Below are positions 1-7,245 of a DNA stretch of 64,000 nt, piece by piece (the stretch's first letter is position 1; every line of letters begins with the position of its first letter). Under the pieces are notes generated by a model, which saw only the letters and a list, made by a program, of their open reading frames with translations, was not told the DNA's origin and did not search any database. The DNA comes from Polynucleobacter sp. MWH-UH23A. GTDB lineage: Bacteria > Pseudomonadota > Gammaproteobacteria > Burkholderiales > Burkholderiaceae. The translations under genes and the position numbers were made by a program. The DNA is taken from assembly GCF_040409805.1 (NCBI RefSeq), contig NZ_CP099572.1, forward strand, positions 434,001-498,000. The letters are read 5' to 3'.

Positions 1-1
1 T

Positions 2-112
2 GAAAAAATGGACTTAGGAACTGAGGCAGTGTTTGAAGGATTCTTAGCACCGAAGACTCTTCGTAATCAAAGACTGGTTTTCCATATTACCCATATTCAA
101 TTAAAAAATTAA
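2..112 (+). CDS. priB: Primosomal replication protein N PriB, C-terminal fragment
   Basis: Frame 2 is open from the window edge to a TAA at 110-112 and gives 36 residues, including GTEAVFEGFLAP and RLVFHITHIQ. This resembles the end of the OB-fold single-strand binding protein PriB, and its place directly before rpsR and rplI fits the usual bacterial order. The start lies outside the window. PriB helps reload DnaB at stalled replication forks, so its neighbour dnaB is a functional partner. The identification leans on position because only the tail is visible. Confidence 0.75.
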   Translation, partial: EKMDLGTEAVFEGFLAPKTLRNQRLVFHITHIQLKN

Positions 113-124
113 AAGGAAATCATC

Positions 125-397
125 ATGGCGTTTGGAAAGAAACCCGATTTCAAGAAGAAACCTGCTCAGAACCCATTGTTCAAGCGTAAGCGTTATTGCC
201 GTTTCACTGTTGCTGGCGTAGAACAGATTGACTACAAAGATGTAGACACATTGAAGGACTTCATTGGCGAAAACGCCAAAATCACTCCTGCTCGTTTAAC
301 AGGTACAAAAGCGAAGTATCAGCGTCAGTTAGACACTGCTATCAAGCGTGCCCGTTTCTTGGCTTTGTTGCCATTCTCTGATCAACATAAGAAATAA
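125..397 (+). CDS. rpsR: 30S ribosomal protein S18
   Basis: 90 residues. The conserved S18 core is present: a basic N-terminus, FKRKRYCRF, the segment [11 protein letters not shown], then [17 protein letters not shown] and a final basic helix. S18 binds the platform of the small ribosomal subunit next to S6 and S11. An AAGGA motif (113-117) lies seven bases before the ATG. The gene is 12 bases after priB and 13 bases before rplI, so the three probably share a transcript, which in related genomes begins with rpsF just outside the window. Confidence 0.97.
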   Translation: MAFGKKPDFKKKPAQNPLFKRKRYCRFTVAGVEQIDYKDVDTLKDFIGENAKITPARLTGTKAKYQRQLDTAIKRARFLALLPFSDQHKK

Positions 398-410
398 TTG
401 GGAGCCCTCA

Positions 411-863
411 ATGCAAATCATTCTTTTAGAAAAAGTAACAAACTTGGGCAACCTCGGTGACGTCGTTCGTGTTAAAGACGGTTACGCTCGTAATTTCTTA
501 ATCCCACAACGCAAAGCTCGTCGTGCGACTGAAGCAGCAATTGCTGATTTCGCAACTCGTCGTGCTGAGTTGGAAAAGTTGGCTGCTGAGAAGTTGGCTG
601 CTGCGCAAGCTGTTGGTGTGAAGCTTAAAGACTTAGTTTTGGACATCGCTCAAAAAGCGGGTGTTGATGGTCGTTTGTTTGGTTCTGTAACCAATCATGA
701 CATCGCTGATGCTTTGAAGGCTAAAGGTTTCACAATTGAGAAGTCTTCAATTCGCTTGCCAACTGGCCCATTGAAAATGGTTGGTGATCACCCAGTAGCG
801 GTGGCAGTACATACCGATGTTGTAGCTGATATCACCATCCGTGTAATCGGCGAGCAAGCTTAA
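411..863 (+). CDS. rplI: 50S ribosomal protein L9
   Basis: 150 residues. The N-terminal L9 domain is clear ([19 protein letters not shown], then the [12 protein letters not shown] signature). A charged linker helix of Ala, Glu and Lys follows, then the C-terminal domain with [16 protein letters not shown]. The start at 411 is chosen over the longer in-frame reading from 348 because L9 always begins MQIILL-like and GGGAG lies just upstream. L9 binds 23S rRNA domain V and affects reading-frame maintenance. It is followed 16 bases later by dnaB. Confidence 0.97.
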   Translation: MQIILLEKVTNLGNLGDVVRVKDGYARNFLIPQRKARRATEAAIADFATRRAELEKLAAEKLAAAQAVGVKLKDLVLDIAQKAGVDGRLFGSVTNHDIADALKAKGFTIEKSSIRLPTGPLKMVGDHPVAVAVHTDVVADITIRVIGEQA

Positions 864-879
864 GTAATACACTAGCCTC

Positions 880-3375
880 ATGGCTGAATCCCGCTCACGT
901 ACCGTTACGTTGAACCCTAGCATGACGGGTTCTGGGGATTCAGTTGTGCAGGCCTTAAAAGTACCCCCGCATTCTGTAGAGGCCGAGCAATCACTGCTCG
1001 GTGGTCTACTGATCGATAACTCTTCTTGGGATAACCTGGGTGGAGTATTAAACGACAAAGATTTCTATCGCCCTGAGCATGCTTTGATCTATAAGGTCAT
1101 TGCGCGCCTCATTAGCGACAATCATCCCGCTGACGTCATTACAGTTTATGACGCTGTTAAGTCTGAGCAGGGCGGTGATTTAGTCAGCATTGACTACTTA
1201 AATTCTTTAGCGCAGAACACACCAAGTGCCGCGAACATTAAAGGCTACGCCGATATTGTTCGTGATCGCAGTATTCTGCGTCGCCTTATCGAAGTCTCTG
1301 ACAGCATTGTGAACTCTGCGTTTGTTCCAGAAGGGCGTACTGTTAGAACGCTTTTGGATGAAGCCGAGTCTCGTATTTTGCAAATTGGCGAAGAAGGTAG
1401 TCGCAAGGCGGATTACCTTGAGATTGAGCCGCTCTTAAAAAGCGTAGTAGCTCGAATTGATGAGTTATATAACCGTCAAGGTGGCAGCGACATTACCGGT
1501 ATCGCAACGGGTTTTATTGACTTAGATAAACAAACTAGCGGACTGCAAAAAGGCGACTTGGTGATTGTTGCTGGAAGACCTTCAATGGGTAAAGCTCAGC
1601 CGCTAGATGCGAAGATCAAAACGATTGATGGTTGGAAGTTGATGGGTGATCTTCGTTTTGGCGATCGTTTAGCATCAGTTGATGGCCAGTTTTCCATGGT
1701 GACTGGCATATATCCTCAGGGCATTAAGCAGATATACAAGGTTACTCTTTCGGATGGTCGCCAAGCCGAGTGTTGTGATGAGCATTTATGGCGCGTGATG
1801 TATCGGGATTGGTCTGAGCCGCGCGTAATCAACACCAAGCGTTTAATGGAAATGCTGCAGTGCGTACGTTATAAAAATAGATTATGGATTGATCCAGTTT
1901 CTGGAGACTTTGGGCACTCCAATGCATTGCCAATTCATCCATGGGTATTAGGCGCATTATTGGGTGACGGTACTTTGGCTTTGTCTCACAAGTCCGTGAT
2001 GTTTTCTACTAAATCTCCTGAGCTTGTAGAGCGCATGAATATGCTTGCTGGCTATGAGATGGAGATGGTGCACGCTGGTGTTTATGACTGGCGCATCGTT
2101 TCAAAAGAGAGAATTGCTGTAAACGGTACTAGACAGTACGTTTCTAAAAATTATTTCAGGGCTGCTCTGGAAGATGTAGGTATATTGGAATGTAGAAGTT
2201 TTAATAAATTTATTCCCGCAACCTATCTAGAGGCTAATAAGAATGCTCGTCTCGCTTTATTTCAAGGCTTGATGGATACAGATGGTTGGATTGAAAAGTG
2301 GGGCTCCATTCGTTTTTGTACTGCAAGTAAACAACTATCAGAAGATGTTGCTACCTTAGCAAGATCTTTAGGTGGTTTCTGCTCAATCGCAACCAAGCAG
2401 TCTAGTTACACATACCAAGGCGAAAAGAAACAGGGTCGTTTGACCTATGTTTTGAAGATGAGCTTTGAAGCAGGTTTCCAAGCTTTTAGCTTGCCTGAAA
2501 AGAAAGAGCGCTTGAGAGCAAGCTGGGATCGTCAACGTCGTTTGACATTCAAGAGTATTGAGCCATCAAGAGTGACCCAAGCGCAGTGTATTTCTGTAAG
2601 CCATCCTCAAAGAACATACATTACCAATGATTATGTTGTTACGCATAACACAGCTTTCGCGCTGAATATCGCCGAGAATGTTGCATTAGCCGAAGGTTTG
2701 CCTGTAGTTATTTTCTCCATGGAGATGTCAGGCGAGCAATTGGCAGCGCGTTTATTGGGTTCAGTAGGGCGTGTTGATCAAGGTCGTATGCGGACTGGTA
2801 AATTGCAAGATGATGAGTGGCCACGCGTTACCGATGCTATTGCCCGGTTAAGCAACACACAAATTTTGATTGATGAAACGGGCTCACTCTCCAGCTTAGA
2901 ATTGCGTGCACGTGCACGCCGTATTGCTAGAAACTTTGGCGGTACCTTAGGCTTGGTAGTGATTGATTACCTGCAGCTCATGAGTGGATCGGGTTCTGAG
3001 AATCGCGCTACGGAGATTTCTGAGATCTCCCGTTCTCTAAAGTCGCTTGCAAAAGAGTTGCAGTGCCCTGTAGTTGCGCTCTCGCAGTTAAATCGTGGTC
3101 TTGAGCAACGCCCAAACAAACGCCCGATCATGTCTGATTTGCGTGAGTCAGGTGCGATTGAACAGGACGCCGACTTAATCATGTTTATCTATCGTGATGA
3201 GGTCTATCATCCAGATACCACCACCGATAAAGGCGTGGCAGAGATCATCATTGGTAAGCAGCGTAACGGTCCAATTGGTACAGTGCGCTTGAGCTGGCAA
3301 GGTCCATTTACCAAGTTTGATAATTTGGCGATGGGATCGATTGGCTATTCATCTGGTGGCTACGAACCGTTCTAA
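880..3375 (+). CDS. dnaB: Replicative DNA helicase DnaB containing an intein
   Basis: 831 codons. The host protein would be 479 residues after removal of residues 239-590, a normal length for DnaB. The N-terminal domain holds PPHSVEAEQSLLGGLL. The RecA-like domain holds VAGRPSMGK, broken exactly after the P-loop Lys, and resumes at TAFALN. Further on are IFSMEMSGEQLAARL, the Walker B region LVVIDYLQLM, and LSQLNRGLEQRP. DnaB unwinds DNA at the fork as a hexamer. The P-loop is split, so ATPase activity should depend on splicing. No strong ribosome binding site precedes the ATG; an in-frame ATG at 922 is an alternative start. Confidence 0.95.
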   Translation: MAESRSRTVTLNPSMTGSGDSVVQALKVPPHSVEAEQSLLGGLLIDNSSWDNLGGVLNDKDFYRPEHALIYKVIARLISDNHPADVITVYDAVKSEQGGDLVSIDYLNSLAQNTPSAANIKGYADIVRDRSILRRLIEVSDSIVNSAFVPEGRTVRTLLDEAESRILQIGEEGSRKADYLEIEPLLKSVVARIDELYNRQGGSDITGIATGFIDLDKQTSGLQKGDLVIVAGRPSMGKAQPLDAKIKTIDGWKLMGDLRFGDRLASVDGQFSMVTGIYPQGIKQIYKVTLSDGRQAECCDEHLWRVMYRDWSEPRVINTKRLMEMLQCVRYKNRLWIDPVSGDFGHSNALPIHPWVLGALLGDGTLALSHKSVMFSTKSPELVERMNMLAGYEMEMVHAGVYDWRIVSKERIAVNGTRQYVSKNYFRAALEDVGILECRSFNKFIPATYLEANKNARLALFQGLMDTDGWIEKWGSIRFCTASKQLSEDVATLARSLGGFCSIATKQSSYTYQGEKKQGRLTYVLKMSFEAGFQAFSLPEKKERLRASWDRQRRLTFKSIEPSRVTQAQCISVSHPQRTYITNDYVVTHNTAFALNIAENVALAEGLPVVIFSMEMSGEQLAARLLGSVGRVDQGRMRTGKLQDDEWPRVTDAIARLSNTQILIDETGSLSSLELRARARRIARNFGGTLGLVVIDYLQLMSGSGSENRATEISEISRSLKSLAKELQCPVVALSQLNRGLEQRPNKRPIMSDLRESGAIEQDADLIMFIYRDEVYHPDTTTDKGVAEIIIGKQRNGPIGTVRLSWQGPFTKFDNLAMGSIGYSSGGYEPF
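1594..2649 (+). mobile_element. Class 3-type intein with LAGLIDADG homing endonuclease inside DnaB
   Basis: 352 residues are inserted between the P-loop Lys (238) and Thr (591). Residue 1 is Ala, so the usual first-residue Cys or Ser nucleophile is missing. Block B runs from G55 to W66, with C61 where Thr is usual, H64, and W66 at position B:12. Block F has C332 at F:4. Block G ends T350-H351-N352. Together W66, C332 and T350 form the Trp-Cys-Thr set known for class 3 inteins, which branch at the block F Cys. The endonuclease motifs are LGALLGDGTL (119-128) and LFQGLMDTDG (222-231), both with their Asp residues. The frame is fully open, so splicing and homing both look possible. Confidence 0.93.
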
Positions 3376-3382
3376 TTGCATC

Positions 3383-3916
3383 TCACTTTGAGGCAATGCG
3401 TCGCGCCTCAGTAAATTTAGCAGCCCAATAGGGTGAGGTAATGTAATCAAGGCGCACAGTTCCACCTGCGCTTGGTGCATGCACAAATCTTCCTTGCCCA
3501 ACATAAATTCCTGCATGCGAATACTTCTCGCCGGTGGTGTTAAAGAACACCAAATCGCCAGGAGCGGGCGGACCATTTTCAATACTGAAGCCTTGGCTAC
3601 TCATTTGCTGAATGGTGCGAGGTAATTTGATTCCAGCAGTCTTGTTATACACATACATAATCAGACCGCTGCAATCAAAACCGCCCTTGGGAGTATTGCC
3701 GCCATAGCGATAGGGCACATCGACTAATCCAATTGCCGCAATTGAGATGCCTTCGGTGCCAACACTCGTGTCTTGTTTAAATTGAGCGACTTTGGCCTGA
3801 TTGGATTTGCCACTAAAGGTGCTACACCCTACTAATAACAGCAAGGTGCAAATAAAAATGCCGCACCCAAAAAGAGTGCGGCATGAGAGGATTTGCTTAA
3901 AGCGCGTCGGCAGCAT
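3383..3916 (-). CDS. NlpC/P60-family lipoprotein peptidase
   Basis: 177 residues from the ATG at 3916. The open frame reaches 3943, but the extra nine residues overlap phoH further and add nothing typical. A hydrophobic stretch with the lipobox LLVG-Cys predicts a lipoprotein. The NlpC/P60 domain shows VPYRYGGNTPKGGFDCSGL (catalytic Cys), then HAGIYVGQGRFVHAP (His). Such enzymes cut peptide stems of murein, as E. coli Spr/MepS does. The signal-peptide codons contain the intrinsic terminator of phoH (see 3850-3884), so this gene may have a promoter of its own or rely on readthrough. It converges on dnaB with a 7-base gap. Confidence 0.88.
   Translation of the reverse strand: MLPTRFKQILSCRTLFGCGIFICTLLLLVGCSTFSGKSNQAKVAQFKQDTSVGTEGISIAAIGLVDVPYRYGGNTPKGGFDCSGLIMYVYNKTAGIKLPRTIQQMSSQGFSIENGPPAPGDLVFFNTTGEKYSHAGIYVGQGRFVHAPSAGGTVRLDYITSPYWAAKFTEARRIASK
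3850..3884 (-). terminator. Intrinsic terminator after phoH
   Basis: On the minus strand ATGCCGCAC and GTGCGGCAT form a perfect 9-bp stem (3876-3884 with 3858-3866) around a 9-base loop. A run TTTTATTT follows. It begins 12 bases after the phoH stop. It lies wholly inside the 5' part of the downstream NlpC/P60 reading frame. Confidence 0.85.
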
Positions 3917-5543
3917 GATCCGCAAGACGTGAGCGCTCGCCACGCGCTAAGGTGACATGGCCGCTATGGCGCCAGCCTTTAAAGCGATCAACAACATAAG
4001 TGAGGCCAGAAGAACCTTCAGTTAGATATGGAGTATCGATCTGAGCAATGTTGCCTAAGCAAACAATTTTGGTTCCTGGGCCAGCACGAGTTACTAAGGT
4101 CTTCATTTGTTTTGGTGTCAGATTTTGTGCTTCATCAATGATGACAAATTTACTCACAAATGTTCTGCCGCGCATGAAGTTCATACTTTTCACTTTAATG
4201 CGCGAGCGAATCAGCTCTTGAGTGGCTGCACGACCCCACTCGCCAGCATCATCATTGCGTTGTAGCACTTCTAAGTTGTCATCGAATGCACCCATCCAAG
4301 GCTGCATTTTTTCTTCTTCAGTTCCAGGTAGGAAGCCAATATCTTCTCCAACAGGAACCGTTGCACGGGTAATAATGATTTCGTTATAGCGCTTGCTATC
4401 GAGCACTTGCTCAAGACCAGCTGCCAATGCCAGCAAGGTTTTACCCGTACCAGCCTGACCCAATAAAGTAACAAAGTCGATATCTGGGTTCATGAGTAAG
4501 TTCATGGCAAAGTTCTGCTCACGATTGCGGGCAGTTACGCTCCAGACATTGTTCTTCTGGTGGGAGAAATCTCGTAAGGTCTGCAACAGGGCAGTTTTGC
4601 CATTGATTTCTTTAACGTGGGCATAAAACGGGGTCGAGCCATCAGGATTTTCTTGATAGACAAATTGATTGACTAACATGCTCGGTACGGTGGGGCCGGT
4701 AACACGGTAATACATTGTTCCTGATTTGGAATCCGCCCAGCTCTCCATATCTTTGCCGTGCTTTGGCCAGAAATCTGCAGGCAGGGAAAGCACACCTGAA
4801 TACATTAAGTCACGATCTTCTAATACTTGGTCGTTGAAATAATCTTCGGCAGGTAAGCCTAGCGCACGCGCTTTAATACGCATGTTGATATCTTTGGATA
4901 CCAACACCACCTCTTGACCATTACGAGTTTTTTGCAGCTCGCTAACTACCGCCAAAATGAGGTTGTCGCCTTTGCCTTCAGGAAGTCCTTCTGGTAACGC
5001 TTGGGTAGATAGCTTGGTCTGGAAATACAAACGACCAGAGACATCTTGATTGCCTAATTTATTGAGCGGAATGCCATCATCCAATGTGCCACTAGTGCCT
5101 GCAATCAACTGATCTAAGGAGCGGCTAACGGTACGGGCATTGCGAGCTACTTCAGTCATGCCTTTCTTGTGATTATCAAGCTCTTCCAAGGTAGTCATTG
5201 GTAGGTAGAGATCGTGCTCAGAGAAACGGAACAGAGAGCTTGGGTCATGCATTAATACGTTGGTATCGAGCACAAACAAGCTAGGAGGTCCTGTACGAAT
5301 AACGCGTTTTGGTTTTGCTGGAGCACTAGCCTTGCTTTCATCTCGTACGGGGCTGCGATCAGCCTTAATCTTTTCTAGGGCGACTTCCGCTGCCGATAAA
5401 TCTTCTTCAGCATCATTGACCCACTCAGCCGTTTCAAGTGCAACTGGTTTTGCCTGGGCTGGACGTTTCTTTAAATCAGGAGTGTCCTTGCGGCTCAGTT
5501 TCACTTGATCAGCAATTTGAGTTGGGATGGGTGGCAATGGCAT
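3897..5543 (-). CDS. phoH: PhoH-family ATPase with N-terminal PIN domain
   Basis: 548 residues from the ATG at 5543, which has AGGAG seven bases upstream; the longer open frame to 5573 lacks this. After a charged 80-residue lead comes a PIN nuclease-like domain starting FVLDTNVLMHD (DTN at 93-95). The PhoH ATPase domain has the P-loop GQAGTGKT (362-369) and Walker B FVIIDEAQN. Fused PIN-PhoH proteins are thought to be ATP-driven RNA helicase/nucleases; the exact substrate here is unknown. A structured leader and a terminator precede the gene (5563-5777), and a strong terminator follows it. Bcp lies upstream on the same strand. Confidence 0.9.
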   Translation of the reverse strand: MPLPPIPTQIADQVKLSRKDTPDLKKRPAQAKPVALETAEWVNDAEEDLSAAEVALEKIKADRSPVRDESKASAPAKPKRVIRTGPPSLFVLDTNVLMHDPSSLFRFSEHDLYLPMTTLEELDNHKKGMTEVARNARTVSRSLDQLIAGTSGTLDDGIPLNKLGNQDVSGRLYFQTKLSTQALPEGLPEGKGDNLILAVVSELQKTRNGQEVVLVSKDINMRIKARALGLPAEDYFNDQVLEDRDLMYSGVLSLPADFWPKHGKDMESWADSKSGTMYYRVTGPTVPSMLVNQFVYQENPDGSTPFYAHVKEINGKTALLQTLRDFSHQKNNVWSVTARNREQNFAMNLLMNPDIDFVTLLGQAGTGKTLLALAAGLEQVLDSKRYNEIIITRATVPVGEDIGFLPGTEEEKMQPWMGAFDDNLEVLQRNDDAGEWGRAATQELIRSRIKVKSMNFMRGRTFVSKFVIIDEAQNLTPKQMKTLVTRAGPGTKIVCLGNIAQIDTPYLTEGSSGLTYVVDRFKGWRHSGHVTLARGERSRLADHAADAL

Positions 5544-5562
5544 GCAGACTCTCCTAAAAGAA

Positions 5563-5595
5563 AAAACCGCCAAGCGGAGTGCGTTGACGGTTTAT
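5563..5595 (-). terminator. Terminator hairpin directly upstream of the phoH ribosome binding site
   Basis: Minus strand: AAACCGTCAACGC, a 5-base loop, then GCTTGGCGGTTT followed by TTTTTTC. The stem holds with one G-U pair and one bulge. It may simply end bcp transcripts. However, its T-tract runs straight into the AGGAG of phoH, which is also the layout of a transcription attenuator. Confidence 0.7.
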
Positions 5596-5777
5596 TACGA
5601 AACTGGTTATGAGCGCATCAGAAAAATGGAGGGGGTGGTTCCCCGTACCTGCTGTGAATTGCTCAGGCTGTTGATTCAAACGGATTGTCAGACTTTCCCG
5701 TCGTTTACGGTGCATGTAGATCACTTTACCCCAAATTTTGGGGTTTGCAAGCACCTCAGATCAAATTGTTGTAAAAA
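5596..5777 (-). other. Intergenic leader with several possible stem-loops between bcp and phoH
   Basis: No convincing gene lies in these 182 bases. On the minus strand GGTGC/GCACC encloses a perfect hairpin ACCCCAAA-A-TTTGGGGT (5728-5744). Short stems with CCTG/CAGG and GGGG/CCCC follow. Together with the terminator at 5563-5595 this looks like a structured 5' leader of phoH. I could not match it to a known riboswitch or to 6S RNA. Confidence 0.4.
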
Positions 5778-6245
5778 TCATTTAGCGGCTTTGGCAGCCT
5801 CTAAGACTTCGGTCACATGTCCTGGAACTTTCAGGCCGCGCCACTCTTTAACTAGCTTACCGCTGGAGTCAAAAAGGAAGGTGCTACGTTCGATACCGCG
5901 CACTTGTTTGCCATACATATTTTTCATTTTGATGACACCAAATAGTTGGCAAAGCTTCTCTTCGGTATCAGCAACAAGCTCAAAAGGAAGCTCTAACTTG
6001 CTACGAAAGTTGTCGTGGGATTTGAGGCTATCTCGGGATACCCCAACAATTAAAGTATTGGCTTTAGTAAAAGCCGCGATGTTGTCACGAAACTCTCCAG
6101 ACTCAGCGGTACATCCTGGTGTCATATCTTTTGGATAAAAGTAGAGAACCAGTTTTTTTCCTTTGGCGGAATCCGGGGTAAAAGTAAGACCGGATGTCGC
6201 AGGAATCGCACATGCTGGAATGGGTTTGCCGATAGCTACTGTCAT
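5778..6245 (-). CDS. bcp: Thioredoxin-dependent peroxiredoxin, Bcp/PrxQ type
   Basis: 155 residues. KKLVLYFYPKDMTPGCTAES carries the peroxidatic Cys45. The catalytic Arg and the VSRDSLKSHDNF segment fit the PrxQ subfamily, which reduces hydrogen peroxide and organic hydroperoxides in the cytoplasm. The resolving Cys found five residues after the peroxidatic one in E. coli Bcp is Gly here, so resolution must use another Cys (C12 or C99) or an outside thiol. AAGGA lies six bases before the ATG. The gene follows arnD on the same strand by 57 bases. Confidence 0.93.
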   Translation of the reverse strand: MTVAIGKPIPACAIPATSGLTFTPDSAKGKKLVLYFYPKDMTPGCTAESGEFRDNIAAFTKANTLIVGVSRDSLKSHDNFRSKLELPFELVADTEEKLCQLFGVIKMKNMYGKQVRGIERSTFLFDSSGKLVKEWRGLKVPGHVTEVLEAAKAAK

Positions 6246-6302
6246 GATGATTCCTTTTTATAGTGATTCTTTGTAATACGTCTCTAAACTGATTTTTTAA
6301 TC

Positions 6303-7214
6303 TTATTGAATAATCAACTCACCGCTTCGATTGGGTATTTCACCCCAAGTTAACGGTAATACAGCTATTTTATCGAGTTGCTTAGTGGCTTTCCAAGATT
6401 GGTGAAGTTCGCCCATGGTAACGAGGTCGTGGCCTTGATTTAGCCAGCCCATCAGCAGCTTTTCAAAGGCAGGAAGGAGCTTTTGCCCCTCAAGCTCGGC
6501 GTGCAAGGTGAAGACTTGATCATTGGGATTGCTGTTGGTAATTTCCAGAATCTTGTTTACTGCACCAAACTCATTGGCGCCATCAATCCCAATGAGTTCA
6601 TCAAATGTAGGCAGCGTAGTGGGGTATTGCACATGCTTGGTATTGCCGGAGGAAAGCGCTAAACGATAAGGCATGAGATTAGGTTCAGCGCGACCATCAG
6701 AAGAATATTGAATACCCCATTGATCAAGTTGCTCAAAAGCGGCTTCATTCATTTGCCATCCAGCAGCACCATAGGTCACTGGAGGGTGTCCAAAAATTTC
6801 AATAAAGCGATTCCAGCTTTTCTGCATCATCGTTTTTGTCCACGCCGCATCTTGGTGGCGAACAGCATCTTGCCATGCGACATGGTCCCAAGTATGAATA
6901 CCGGTTTCATGACCAGCCTGATCGATGGCGCGCATCTGCGCAGCAGCTTTTTTTCCAATGTCTGGACCTGGGAGTAAAACTCCGTAGAGCAGGGTTTTGA
7001 TTCCGTAGTGCTCAACTACTGAGGTGCGACTTACTTTCTTTAGGAAGCCTGGGCGAAAGACACGTTTGAGTGCCCAGCCAGTATGGTCTGGACCAAGGCT
7101 AAATAAGAACGTAGCCTTCAAACCAAAGCGATCTAAGGTTCGAGCTAAATTGGGAACACCTTCTTTAGTGCCGCGTAAGGTATCAACATCTACCTTGAGA
7201 GCAATCTTAGCCAT
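6303..7214 (-). CDS. arnD: 4-deoxy-4-formamido-L-arabinose-phosphoundecaprenol deformylase
   Basis: 303 residues, the usual size. NodB-type deacetylase features are present: KVDVDTLRG near the N-terminus with the metal-binding Asp, GHETGIHTWDH with the histidines, and a conserved Gly-Ala-Ala-Gly-Trp segment mid-protein. ArnD removes the formyl group from undecaprenyl phosphate-Ara4FN on the cytoplasmic face of the inner membrane, making the donor for lipid A modification. Its position after the split arnA genes and in the arn order supports the name. It ends the arn operon, with bcp next. Confidence 0.93.
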   Translation of the reverse strand: MAKIALKVDVDTLRGTKEGVPNLARTLDRFGLKATFLFSLGPDHTGWALKRVFRPGFLKKVSRTSVVEHYGIKTLLYGVLLPGPDIGKKAAAQMRAIDQAGHETGIHTWDHVAWQDAVRHQDAAWTKTMMQKSWNRFIEIFGHPPVTYGAAGWQMNEAAFEQLDQWGIQYSSDGRAEPNLMPYRLALSSGNTKHVQYPTTLPTFDELIGIDGANEFGAVNKILEITNSNPNDQVFTLHAELEGQKLLPAFEKLLMGWLNQGHDLVTMGELHQSWKATKQLDKIAVLPLTWGEIPNRSGELIIQ

Positions 7215-7245
7215 GAATCCCGATGTTTATATTGCGTTGATTTGC

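Noticed and set aside
3387..3415. Terminator for dnaB in the dnaB-NlpC gap
   Set aside because: TGAGGC and GCCTCA can pair around a 10-base loop, but no T-tract follows on either strand.
5596..5777. 6S RNA (ssrS) or SRP RNA in the bcp-phoH gap
   Set aside because: Length is near that of 6S RNA, but I could not pair the two ends into the closing stem, and the SRP loop motif is absent.
5527..6138. 203-codon plus-strand frame opposite bcp
   Set aside because: It is antisense to a clear peroxiredoxin gene, has no recognisable motif, no good ribosome binding site, and crosses a terminator and the intergenic leader.
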